A stretch of 64,000 bases of DNA, from the NCBI GenBank assembly GCA_964387365.1, contig CAYLWP010000001.1, forward strand, positions 1 through 64,000, written 5' to 3'. Made by a program: the position numbers and the translations under genes. Under the pieces are notes generated by a model. It ran no database searches. It saw only the letters and a list, made by a program, of their open reading frames with translations, and was not told the DNA's origin. Source of the DNA: COE1 sp964387365. Lineage in GTDB: Bacteria; Bacillota; Clostridia; Lachnospirales; Lachnospiraceae. Shown in pieces: positions 43,532 through 52,077 of this stretch (position 1 is its first letter; the number at the start of each line of letters is the position of its first letter).

Positions 43532-44668
43532 ATGGCAGAGCAGAAGAAAAGAATCTTTTTATCAACCGCTACCATACACGGAGAGGAACAGAAATTTATA
43601 CAGGAGGCATTTGATACCAACTGGGTAACAACCCTTGGACCAAATGTAACGAAATTTGAAGAGGAAATGGCAGCTTATACAGGCTGCGGTCACGCAGCGG
43701 CATTAAGTGCAGGAACAGCGGCGATTCATCTGGCAATCAAGCTTCTGGGAATTGGGCAGGATGATGTGGTACTTGTTTCTTCTCTGACCTTTGCAGCGAC
43801 CTGCAATCCAATTACTTATGAGAAGGCGAAGCCGGTATTTATCGATTCGGAGCCGGATACTTGGAATATGTCTCCCAAGGCTCTCAGAAAAGCCTTCGAA
43901 AAATATCCGAATGTCAAGGCAGTCATCCTTGCACATTTATATGGAACACCGGCGAAGCTTGATGAGATTATGGAAATCTGCGCTGAGCATAACGTTCCAA
44001 TCATCGAGGATGCGGCAGAGTCTCTCGGTTCCACCTATAAGGGACGGATGACAGGAACCTTTGGAAGAATCGGTATCTATTCCTTTAACGGTAATAAGAT
44101 TATCACAACCTCCGGTGGCGGTATGATGGTGTCCAAGGAAGAAGAGCTGACTAAGAAGGCAACCTTCCTTGCAACGCAGGCAAGAGATGCGGCAAGACAT
44201 TACCAGCATACACAGATTGGTTATAACTATAGAATGAGCAATATTGTTGCTGGTGTCGGACGCGGACAGCTCTTACATATTGAGGAGCATAAGCAGTTAA
44301 AGAATGCAATCTACAAGCAGTATCAGGAAGGCTTTTCAGGTATCGAAGAGATATCCATGAATCCGATGAATCCGGACGGTGATGCCAATAACTGGTTATC
44401 CTGTATCCTGCTTAAGGAAGGCTGTAAGGTAACACCAAACGAGATTATGGATGTATTGGAAGCTGAGAATATTGAATCCAGACCAATCTGGAAGCCGATG
44501 AATCTTCAGCCCGTCTATGCAGACTGTGATTTTTTCAACCATAATGAGGAAGGAATCAGCGTTGGTGAGGATATCTTTAACAGAGGTGTCTGCATGCCAA
44601 GCGATATCAAGAATACACCGGAAGACATGGAGCGTATTATTACTACGGTACGTAAGTTATTCGAATAA
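43532..44668 (+). CDS. PglE-type UDP-4-amino sugar aminotransferase
   Basis: This 378-residue DegT-family PLP enzyme begins RIFLSTATIHGEEQKFI, the characteristic start of the PglE subgroup. SAGTAAIHLAIKLLGIGQDD and IEDAAESLGSTYKGR are PLP contacts, and SFNGNKIITTSGGGMM carries the Schiff-base lysine. It should convert the PglF product to UDP-4-amino-4,6-dideoxy-GlcNAc. TGGAGG precedes the ATG at 43532; the upstream frame overlaps pglF and lacks support. The PglD acetyltransferase that usually follows is absent. Confidence 0.9.
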   Translation: MAEQKKRIFLSTATIHGEEQKFIQEAFDTNWVTTLGPNVTKFEEEMAAYTGCGHAAALSAGTAAIHLAIKLLGIGQDDVVLVSSLTFAATCNPITYEKAKPVFIDSEPDTWNMSPKALRKAFEKYPNVKAVILAHLYGTPAKLDEIMEICAEHNVPIIEDAAESLGSTYKGRMTGTFGRIGIYSFNGNKIITTSGGGMMVSKEEELTKKATFLATQARDAARHYQHTQIGYNYRMSNIVAGVGRGQLLHIEEHKQLKNAIYKQYQEGFSGIEEISMNPMNPDGDANNWLSCILLKEGCKVTPNEIMDVLEAENIESRPIWKPMNLQPVYADCDFFNHNEEGISVGEDIFNRGVCMPSDIKNTPEDMERIITTVRKLFE

Positions 44669-44726
44669 AGAAATGCGCAGTTAACATGCAGACCAAAAGA
44701 AAACATTGATTTGAAAGGATGCAGCG

Positions 44727-45383
44727 ATGTATCGCAAATATATAAAAAGATTATTGGATATTGTAATTTCGCTTGTGGCATTGATTGTGCTAAGCCCGGT
44801 TTTACTAATCGTTGCCATCTTAGTCCGCTGCAAGCTTGGTTCACCGGTTATCTTTCATCAGGAAAGACCGGGATATAATGAGAAAATATTTAAGCTTTGC
44901 AAGTTCCGCTCCATGACGGATGCACGTGATGAAGAAGGCAATCTTCTCCCTGATTCCGTACGACTTACGAAGTTCGGCAGAATCCTTCGTTCAACCAGTC
45001 TGGATGAGCTGCCGGAACTTTGGAATATATTAAAAGGTGATATGAGTATAATAGGACCGAGACCGCTGCTTATCAGCTATTTACCATATTATACGGAAGA
45101 AGAAAGACTGAGGCATACGGTAAGACCGGGGCTTACAGGACTTGCTCAGGTGAGTGGAAGAAATCATCTTGATTGGGATAAAAGATTTGCGACGGACGTA
45201 GAATATGTCAAGAATCTGACCTTTGCGATGGATGTAAAAGTTTTTTTTCTGACAATAAAAAAGGTATTTATTCGTGAAAATATCGAGGTGGATACGAATC
45301 AGATAGAAGGAAACTTTGCTGAAATCAGAAAGGCAAAATTGGAGGCTGCTAGGCAGAAAGAAAAGGAGCAGGCAGCGAATTAA
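44727..45383 (+). CDS. PglC-like monotopic phosphoglycosyl transferase
   Basis: This 218-residue enzyme moves a sugar-1-phosphate from UDP to undecaprenyl phosphate. It has a single re-entrant N-terminal helix (YIKRLLDIVISLVAL...), the conserved FHQERPGYN, FRSMTDARD, STSLDELPELWNI with the catalytic Asp-Glu, and IIGPRPLL. The end is a charged alpha-helix. Size and motifs match PglC, which loads di-N-acetylbacillosamine or a related amino sugar. It is a second, independent chain initiator beside the WbaP-type protein at 13604. AAAGGA precedes the ATG. Confidence 0.92.
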   Translation: MYRKYIKRLLDIVISLVALIVLSPVLLIVAILVRCKLGSPVIFHQERPGYNEKIFKLCKFRSMTDARDEEGNLLPDSVRLTKFGRILRSTSLDELPELWNILKGDMSIIGPRPLLISYLPYYTEEERLRHTVRPGLTGLAQVSGRNHLDWDKRFATDVEYVKNLTFAMDVKVFFLTIKKVFIRENIEVDTNQIEGNFAEIRKAKLEAARQKEKEQAAN

Positions 45384-45401
45384 GAAAGAAGGGGTAAAGA
45401 C

Positions 45402-46373
45402 ATGAATCTGTTGATTTTAAGCTGTGGCACAAGAGATAAAGTGGTTCAGTACTTTAAGAAGGCTTTTGCCGGTGAGGGAAGAGTAATTTGTACGGATTGC
45501 AGTCCATATGCCCCGGCATTATATGAAGCAGATGAACATTATATTGTTCCGAGAATTACGGAGCCCGGATATATGGATCAGGTTTTCGATATATGTCGCA
45601 AGGAAAATATCACAGGTGTATTATCTCTGATAGATCCGGAACTGTCTCTAATCGCAAAGCATGAAGAGGAATTTGGAAAGCTTGGCGTAACAGTAATCGA
45701 ATCTTCCTATGAGCTTTGTGAGAGAACCCTGAATAAATGGGAAATGTACTGCTGGATGAAGGCACATGGATATCCATGTGCCAAGTCCTATATTACATTA
45801 GAAGCCTTTTATGAGGATTGGGAAAAGGGTGAAATCAGTTTTCCGGTATTTGTAAAGCCGATGAAGGGAAGTGCAAGCCTGCAGATTTCCAAGGCTGAGG
45901 ACAGAGAAACGGTAGAATTGTTATTTTCCCATGGGGATCAGATGATGATTCAGGAATTTATGACCGGTCAGGAAATCGGAGCAGATGTTTATATAGATTT
46001 GATAAGCAATGAAGTGGTATCCATCTTTACCAAGAAAAAGCTTGTTATGCGTGCGGGAGAGACCGATAAAGCGATTTCCTTCCGTGATGAAAAGCTCTTT
46101 ATGCAGATTGAGAAGTTTGTAAAGGAAAATGGATTCCGAGGACAGATAGACATTGATATCTTTGAACAGAGCGGTGTGTACTATTTCTCAGAGGTGAATC
46201 CAAGATTCGGTGGCGGATATCCGCATGCTTATGAATGTGGTGCAGACCATATGACTATGATTAAAAATAACCTTGCAGGCAAAGCAAATATGCGTCAAAT
46301 CGGCAGCTATGCCACGGATAAGGTTATGATGAAATACAATGAAATCATGATGGTTGATTGTGTAGATGCTTAA
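45402..46373 (+). CDS. ATP-grasp enzyme in the bacillosamine module
   Basis: This 323-residue protein has the ATP-grasp fold. FPVFVKPMKGSASLQISK is the nucleotide-binding strand pair, FMTGQEIGADVYIDL follows, and YFSEVNPRFGGGYPHAYECG gives the Mg-binding Glu and Asn. Relatives join a carboxylate to an amine using ATP. It sits exactly between the PglC-like gene and a PglA-like transferase, where an acetyltransferase (PglD) is normally found. A role in amide-linking an amino acid or other acid to the 4-amino group of the sugar is an attractive inference. A GAAAGAAGGGG site precedes the ATG. Confidence 0.82.
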   Translation: MNLLILSCGTRDKVVQYFKKAFAGEGRVICTDCSPYAPALYEADEHYIVPRITEPGYMDQVFDICRKENITGVLSLIDPELSLIAKHEEEFGKLGVTVIESSYELCERTLNKWEMYCWMKAHGYPCAKSYITLEAFYEDWEKGEISFPVFVKPMKGSASLQISKAEDRETVELLFSHGDQMMIQEFMTGQEIGADVYIDLISNEVVSIFTKKKLVMRAGETDKAISFRDEKLFMQIEKFVKENGFRGQIDIDIFEQSGVYYFSEVNPRFGGGYPHAYECGADHMTMIKNNLAGKANMRQIGSYATDKVMMKYNEIMMVDCVDA

Positions 46374-46411
46374 CCGGAAGATTTCGATTGGTGCTTGGAA
46401 GGATAAGGAAC

Positions 46412-47506
46412 ATGAAAAAGGTATTAATCCTTGCGAACTCTGCAAGCGGATTATATGATTTTAGAAATGAACTCTTACTGAGCCTGTTACAGGACTATGA
46501 GGTACATGTAAGCCTCCCGGATGGGGACAAGGTGCCACAATTGGCCGAGGAAGGATGTAAGGTTCATCATACGCCGATTGACAGACGTGGTATGAATCCG
46601 GTCAGAGATTTCGGACTGTTGTGCTCCTATTGGAAGTTGATTGGCAAGGTACAGCCGGATGTGGTTCTGACTTATACCATAAAACCTAATATCTATGGCA
46701 ATCTGTGCTGTAGAATGAAAAAAATACCCTACATCGCCAATATCACAGGACTGGGTTCTGTTTTTGAAAATGGCGAAATGGTGCAGAAATTGGTGGTTTT
46801 CCTCTATAAAACGGCTTTGAAAAAGGCATCCTGTATCTTTTTTCAAAATACAAAGAATAGAGAAATCTTTGAGCGTTGTGGCATTAGTGGAAAAAAGGCG
46901 AGACTGGTATCAGGTTCCGGAGTAAATCTTGACAGACATATATTTGAGGAATATTCTTCTAAAGAGGACAAAATAGTGTTCCTATACGTAGGAAGAGTTA
47001 TGAAGGAGAAGGGCATCGAGGAGCTGCTTTATACTGCTAAAAAGATTCATGACGAGTATCCGAATGTGGCATTCCGTTTGGTTGGTAATTATGAGGATGA
47101 CTACAAGGATATTATAGAACAGTATGAAAAGGATGGAATCCTTGAGTTAATCGGATATCAAAAAGAAATCCATCCCTACTATAAAGAGGCATCGGCAGTA
47201 TTGATGCCAAGTTATCATGAAGGCATGTCAAATGTCATTCTCGAGGCAAGTGCAACGGGAAGACCGGTGCTGGCATCCAATATCCCCGGTTGTCAGGAAG
47301 GCTTTGATGATGGCATTACAGGTATCGGATTTTCGGCAAGAGATAAAGAAGCACTGCTTGCGGCTGTCAGACGCTTTCTGGCACTTTCTTATGAGGAAAG
47401 AGTGCAGATGGGAAGCGCTGCCAGAGCAAAGGTGGAACGCGAATTTGACCGTAAGCAGGTAGTAAATGCTTACCTGGAAGAAATAGGCGCAGTAAGCAAA
47501 TCATAG
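46412..47506 (+). CDS. GT4 glycosyltransferase, PglA-like
   Basis: The ATG at 46412 follows GGATAAGGA and gives 364 residues. The N-terminus VLILANSASGLYDFRNELL, the TYTIKPNIYGNL segment and NITGLGSVFENG are characteristic of the PglA/WbnH-type subgroup, which adds the second sugar to a lipid-linked amino sugar. VGRVMKEKGIEELL opens the C-terminal domain, and PSYHEGMSNVILEASATGRP holds the E-x7-E pair. It is the logical next enzyme after the PglC-like initiator. Confidence 0.88.
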   Translation: MKKVLILANSASGLYDFRNELLLSLLQDYEVHVSLPDGDKVPQLAEEGCKVHHTPIDRRGMNPVRDFGLLCSYWKLIGKVQPDVVLTYTIKPNIYGNLCCRMKKIPYIANITGLGSVFENGEMVQKLVVFLYKTALKKASCIFFQNTKNREIFERCGISGKKARLVSGSGVNLDRHIFEEYSSKEDKIVFLYVGRVMKEKGIEELLYTAKKIHDEYPNVAFRLVGNYEDDYKDIIEQYEKDGILELIGYQKEIHPYYKEASAVLMPSYHEGMSNVILEASATGRPVLASNIPGCQEGFDDGITGIGFSARDKEALLAAVRRFLALSYEERVQMGSAARAKVEREFDRKQVVNAYLEEIGAVSKS

Positions 47507-47578
47507 AGATAAATGATTTCAAAATAAATAATAAGAAAGGTGAATAGTGTAACCGCTATGCACAGATAGGAGACAAAG

Positions 47579-48895
47579 ATGAGCTTATATGAAGATATTG
47601 TAAGTGGAAAAGAGAAAGTATCATTAGTAGGACTTGGCTACGTTGGCATGCCGATTGCTGTTGCATTTGCAAGAAAGATTAAGGTAGTAGGTTTTGACTT
47701 AAACGCAGCAAAGATTGACTTATACAAATCAGGCGTTGATCCGACCAATGAGGTTGGTGATGAGGTAATTAAGAATACGACCGTAGAGTTTACCGCAGAT
47801 CCTACTAAGCTGAAGGAAGCTAAGTTCCATATCGTAGCAGTACCGACACCGGTAAATGATGACCATACACCGGACTTAACCCCGGTTGAGGGAGCCAGCA
47901 GAATCTTAGGACAGAATCTCACAAAGGGTTCTATTGTCGTATTTGAATCTACCGTATATCCGGGCGTAACAGAGGATATCTGTGTTCCTATTTTAGAGAA
48001 GGAATCCGGACTTAAGTGCGGCGTAGACTTTAAGATTGGCTATTCACCAGAGCGTATCAATCCGGGTGACAAGGTACACAGACTTGAGACCATTACCAAG
48101 ATTGTATCCGGTATGGATGAGGAAACACTTGATGAGGTAGCTAAGGTGTACGAGCTGGTAGTAGAGGCAGGTGTATACCGTGCTGAGAGCATCAAGGTTG
48201 CAGAGGCGGCCAAGGTAATCGAGAACAGCCAGCGTGATATCAATATCGCATTTATGAACGAGTTATCTATCATCTTCAATAAGATGGGTATTGATACCAA
48301 GTCTGTACTTGCGGCAGCAGGAACCAAGTGGAACTTCTTAAACTTCCAGCCGGGACTTGTTGGAGGACACTGTATCGGAGTAGACCCGTATTACTTAACC
48401 TACAAGGCTGAACAGTTAGGATATCATTCACAGATTATCCTGTCAGGACGTCGTATCAACGATGATATGGGTAAATATGTAGCGGAGAATTTAGTAAAGA
48501 ACTTAATCAAGGCAGATATTCCGGTTAGAGGAGCTAAGGTTGCTATCCTTGGATTTACCTTTAAGGAGAACTGTCCTGATACCAGAAATACCAAGATTAT
48601 TGATATTTATAAGGAGCTTCAGGAATACGGCATTACTGCTGTCGTAACGGATGATAACGCTGATGCTGCTGAGGCTAAGAGATTATATGGTATCGAATTT
48701 GTTCCGATGGCAGAGATTAAGGATTGTGATGCAGTTATTCTTGCAGTAGCGCATGAATCTTATAAGAGCCTTGAAAAGAAGGATATCGATGCTCTGTACG
48801 CTGCTAAGAATAAAATTAAAGTATTAACAGACTTAAAGGGCATTCAGGATAAGAAAGCATATCAGAATGCAGGTTATATTTATTGGAGATTATAG
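47579..48895 (+). CDS. UDP-HexNAc 6-dehydrogenase (WbpO/TviB-type)
   Basis: This 438-residue NAD-dependent enzyme oxidises C6 of a UDP-sugar to the uronic acid. Motifs are VSLVGLGYVGMPIAVAF (NAD loop), VPTPVNDDHTPDL, FESTVYPGVTED, and VGGHCIGVDPYYLTYKA with the catalytic cysteine. The latter motif and the length point to the UDP-GlcNAc/GalNAc dehydrogenase group rather than UDP-glucose dehydrogenase. A WbpP/TviC-like 4-epimerase two genes later supports UDP-GalNAcA or UDP-GlcNAcA formation. AGGAG precedes the ATG. Highly biased codons suggest good expression. Confidence 0.88.
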   Translation: MSLYEDIVSGKEKVSLVGLGYVGMPIAVAFARKIKVVGFDLNAAKIDLYKSGVDPTNEVGDEVIKNTTVEFTADPTKLKEAKFHIVAVPTPVNDDHTPDLTPVEGASRILGQNLTKGSIVVFESTVYPGVTEDICVPILEKESGLKCGVDFKIGYSPERINPGDKVHRLETITKIVSGMDEETLDEVAKVYELVVEAGVYRAESIKVAEAAKVIENSQRDINIAFMNELSIIFNKMGIDTKSVLAAAGTKWNFLNFQPGLVGGHCIGVDPYYLTYKAEQLGYHSQIILSGRRINDDMGKYVAENLVKNLIKADIPVRGAKVAILGFTFKENCPDTRNTKIIDIYKELQEYGITAVVTDDNADAAEAKRLYGIEFVPMAEIKDCDAVILAVAHESYKSLEKKDIDALYAAKNKIKVLTDLKGIQDKKAYQNAGYIYWRL

Positions 48896-48896
48896 A

Positions 48897-50255
48897 TTGA
48901 GGAAAAAAGACGGTTTTGATTATTTTGTAATAATAGTATTGACGATTTTTTTTGGATTTCTTTTGTTGACAGGAGAACCACAATACTTAGGAGATACCTT
49001 TCAACATGAGAATCAATTTGTAACAAGAGAGCCTGTATATGCTCTGCTTATACAGACGTTACGAGCTCTGTCCCCGGAGTATCACTATCATCTTGTTATT
49101 ATTGTACAAAATTTATTGGCAATATTTGCAAATTGTATCTTTTTACTTACATTAAGAAAAGAGCTTTCGTTAAAAGGGGCGTTTATATTGCCGTTATTGG
49201 CGATACTGATATCGCCACATATTATAACACCGCTTGCTTCAGCGTCAGGGATGGTAATTACGAACTCACTTCTGTCAGAAGGAATTGCGTATTCCTTGTA
49301 TCTGTTTTTTGCGATATATATTTTTAAAACTGCATGGAAACAGGATTGTTTGGGCAAGGATAGTGTCACTGCTTTATGCTGGGCGATCATTATGTCTCTG
49401 GTGCGTGGACAGTTCATGGTATTGATTCTGGCTTGGTTTATTGTGGTAGCTTTGATTGCTGTTTGGCAGAAAAAGTGGAGCAGAATAGCAATACTTGCTG
49501 TACTGCTATTCCTTTCTTTTATTGGAAGAGGACTGTTAGTGAAAACCTACAATTATTGCGAACAGGGTTTATTTGTAGGCACCGCATCGGGAAAAACGAC
49601 AATGGTTACTAATGTTTTGTATGTAGCCGACAGAGAAGATGGAGAAGCGATTGCAGATGAAAAATTAAGAAATATGTATTATCAGGTGTATGATGCTGCG
49701 TACGAAACAGGACTCAATTACAAGGCATCGGGAGAAGGTTTATATGCCAGAGCCTTGCATCATGCAGGCAGTCATGATACCTTGAAATTTGATTATTTCA
49801 TAGTGGCAGCTAAAGAATACGTAACCGAAACAACAGGAACTACAGTTGAAGATTATCAAACAATGATGGTGGAAGTAGATAGGGTGGCCTCAGCTATCAT
49901 GAGTGAGCTGTTACCTGAGGTGCTTGGTAGGTATATTTATAATTATATGGCAATGATGATGATGGGATTTGTGCAGAGTATAGCAGTCATGCATCCAATC
50001 TTAAACTGGTATGCACTTGTCATGTATATCTGTTTTATAGTGTTAATCATTTTTGCCTGGAAGATGAAAAAAGATTCCAAGATTGCATCAAGTGCAGCAA
50101 TTGTGTTATTGATGATTACGGGAACTGTTACCGGTACGGCATTGATGATACATTGTCTGTCCCGATATGTTTTATATAACCTTCCATTGTTTTATATTGC
50201 AGGTCTATTGCTCTTATTTGAGATAACGGATACGGTGAGTAAAAGAAAGCGTTGA
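48897..50255 (+). CDS. Polytopic membrane protein, GT-C or polymerase-like
   Basis: I use the TTG at 48897, seven bases after GGAGA in the end of the previous gene; the ATG at 48867 would overlap it by 29 bases. The 452-residue product has about nine helices. The first outer loop, GEPQYLGDTFQHENQFV, is acidic, and EPVYALLIQTLRAL resembles the EpsG-like region. A middle loop (about 230-330) is soluble. The family is uncertain. It sits between a dehydrogenase and an epimerase and could be a glycan polymerase for the second system. Confidence 0.6.
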   Translation: MRKKDGFDYFVIIVLTIFFGFLLLTGEPQYLGDTFQHENQFVTREPVYALLIQTLRALSPEYHYHLVIIVQNLLAIFANCIFLLTLRKELSLKGAFILPLLAILISPHIITPLASASGMVITNSLLSEGIAYSLYLFFAIYIFKTAWKQDCLGKDSVTALCWAIIMSLVRGQFMVLILAWFIVVALIAVWQKKWSRIAILAVLLFLSFIGRGLLVKTYNYCEQGLFVGTASGKTTMVTNVLYVADREDGEAIADEKLRNMYYQVYDAAYETGLNYKASGEGLYARALHHAGSHDTLKFDYFIVAAKEYVTETTGTTVEDYQTMMVEVDRVASAIMSELLPEVLGRYIYNYMAMMMMGFVQSIAVMHPILNWYALVMYICFIVLIIFAWKMKKDSKIASSAAIVLLMITGTVTGTALMIHCLSRYVLYNLPLFYIAGLLLLFEITDTVSKRKR

Positions 50256-50272
50256 GAAAGGACTGGAATAAA

Positions 50273-51247
50273 ATGGGATTCAGAGAGTTAAAATTTCCGG
50301 AAAACAGTGTTTTCCTTGTAACAGGTGGAGCAGGATTTATCGGCTCCAACCTTTGTGAAGCACTAACAGATATGGGATATCAGGTAAGGTGCCTTGATGA
50401 CCTGTCAACAGGCCATGAAAAAAATGTAAAGATGTTCATGGACAGACCAAACTATACCTTTATTAAGGGAGATATCAAGGATCTTGATACCTGTATGAAG
50501 GCTTGTGAGGGCGTTGATTTCGTTATGAATCAGGCTGCCTGGGGCTCTGTTCCGAGAAGTATTGAGATGCCGCTATTCTATGAGCAGAATAATATTATGG
50601 GTACATTAAATATGATGGAGGCGGCAAGACAAAACGGTGTAAAGAAGTTTGTCTATGCATCAAGCTCTTCCGTATACGGAGACCATCCGGTACTTCCGAA
50701 AAAGGAAGGACAGGAAGGTAATCTTTTGTCCCCATACGCATTAACCAAGCGTGTGGATGAGGAGTACGGTAAGCTTTACAAGAAGCTGTACGGTCTTGAT
50801 ACTTACGGACTTCGTTACTTCAACGTATTCGGACGTCGTCAGGACCCCAACGGTGCTTACGCTGCGGTTATTCCGAAGTTCATTAAGCAGCTCCTGGAGG
50901 GTGAGGTTCCGACCATTAACGGTGACGGAAAGCAGTCAAGAGACTTTACCTACGTTGATAATGTAATCGAAGCAAATATGAGAGCATGTCTGGCTCCAAG
51001 TGAGGCGGCAGGACAGGCCTTCAATATCGCTTACGGCGGAAGAGAGTATCTCATTGATATTTACTATAATCTTTGCAAGGCTCTCGGTAAGGATGTAGAG
51101 CCGCACTTCGGACCGGACAGAGCCGGCGATATCAAGCATTCCAATGCGGATATTTCTAAGGCAAGAGAGTTACTCGGATACGATCCGGACTATGACTTTG
51201 AGAAGGGTATTGCACTTGCTATTGAATGGTACAAGGCAAACCTGTAA
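50273..51247 (+). CDS. UDP-HexNAc 4-epimerase (WbpP/TviC type)
   Basis: The ATG at 50273 gives 324 residues. FLVTGGAGFIGSNLCEAL is the NAD loop, YASSSSVYGDHP and SPYALTKRVDEEY give Ser and Tyr-x3-Lys, and QAAWGSVPRSIEMP matches the group's QAALGSVPRSI loop. WbpP interconverts UDP-GlcNAc and UDP-GalNAc and their uronates. With the dehydrogenase at 47579 it completes a Vi-antigen-type pathway. AAAGG precedes the start; the TTG at 50252 overlaps the previous stop but is less likely. Confidence 0.88.
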   Translation: MGFRELKFPENSVFLVTGGAGFIGSNLCEALTDMGYQVRCLDDLSTGHEKNVKMFMDRPNYTFIKGDIKDLDTCMKACEGVDFVMNQAAWGSVPRSIEMPLFYEQNNIMGTLNMMEAARQNGVKKFVYASSSSVYGDHPVLPKKEGQEGNLLSPYALTKRVDEEYGKLYKKLYGLDTYGLRYFNVFGRRQDPNGAYAAVIPKFIKQLLEGEVPTINGDGKQSRDFTYVDNVIEANMRACLAPSEAAGQAFNIAYGGREYLIDIYYNLCKALGKDVEPHFGPDRAGDIKHSNADISKARELLGYDPDYDFEKGIALAIEWYKANL

Positions 51248-51259
51248 TTGGAGAATTAG

Positions 51260-52006
51260 ATGAATATTTCAATAAGAATGGATGATATTACACCTGATAT
51301 GGATTGGGCGAAGTTCCTTAGATTTAAGGAGCTTTGTGATCTGTATCAGGTCAAGCCGCTTATAGGGGTAGTTCCCGAAAATCAGGATGCCATGCTGAGT
51401 ATAGACGAGGCTAGGGATGATTTTTGGGAATATTTATTACAGCTGCAAAAAGAGGGCTGGGTGATTGCACAGCATGGCTGTACACATATCTACAGCACAA
51501 AGAAAAAGGGGTGCTTTCCCTTAAATGCCATATCAGAATATGCAGGAAAGCCCTATGAAGAGCAGCTGGCATCCCTCAAAAAGGGCAAGGAAATACTGGA
51601 AAGCCATGGTATCTATACGGATATCTTTATGGCACCTGCTCATTCCTATGATAAGAATACACTTAAGGCATTAGTGGAAGCAGGCTTTACCAAGCTGACG
51701 GATGGCTTTGGTGACAGACCGTATGAGTGGCAGGGATTAACCTTTTATCCGATTTCCTTCAAGCAGAGCAATAGCCTAAAGCAGGAAAGCGGATATACAA
51801 CCTTTGTCGTTCATGCCAATACCATGAATGATAAGGATTTTGAACGTTATGAGAAGCTGTTTGCCAAGTATAAGGATAAGCTGATTTCTTATCAGGAGTA
51901 TTTACAGACTGAGTCCCAAATGCGTGGTATTTTTGGTAGGGGTAAAGAATACCTGATGGCAATCAGCAAGTATGTGTTAGTAAGAGTAAGCAGTCTGAGG
52001 AAATAG
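51260..52006 (+). CDS. DUF2334-like polysaccharide deacetylase-fold protein
   Basis: This 248-residue protein lacks a signal peptide. The N-terminal ISIRMDDITPDMDW gives the metal-binding Asp pair, AQHGCTHIYS gives the two histidines of a NodB-type site, and MAPAHSYDKNTL is a late conserved loop. This matches the DUF2334 branch of polysaccharide deacetylases. It may deacetylate a nucleotide-linked or lipid-linked amino sugar in the cytoplasm, or may have lost activity. It follows the epimerase by 12 bases. Confidence 0.78.
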   Translation: MNISIRMDDITPDMDWAKFLRFKELCDLYQVKPLIGVVPENQDAMLSIDEARDDFWEYLLQLQKEGWVIAQHGCTHIYSTKKKGCFPLNAISEYAGKPYEEQLASLKKGKEILESHGIYTDIFMAPAHSYDKNTLKALVEAGFTKLTDGFGDRPYEWQGLTFYPISFKQSNSLKQESGYTTFVVHANTMNDKDFERYEKLFAKYKDKLISYQEYLQTESQMRGIFGRGKEYLMAISKYVLVRVSSLRK

Positions 52007-52077
52007 ATTACAAAATGCCAAAAGGAAAATTTTGCAGGAATACGAACCTACAGTGATAATAGAAATGGAGACAATTA

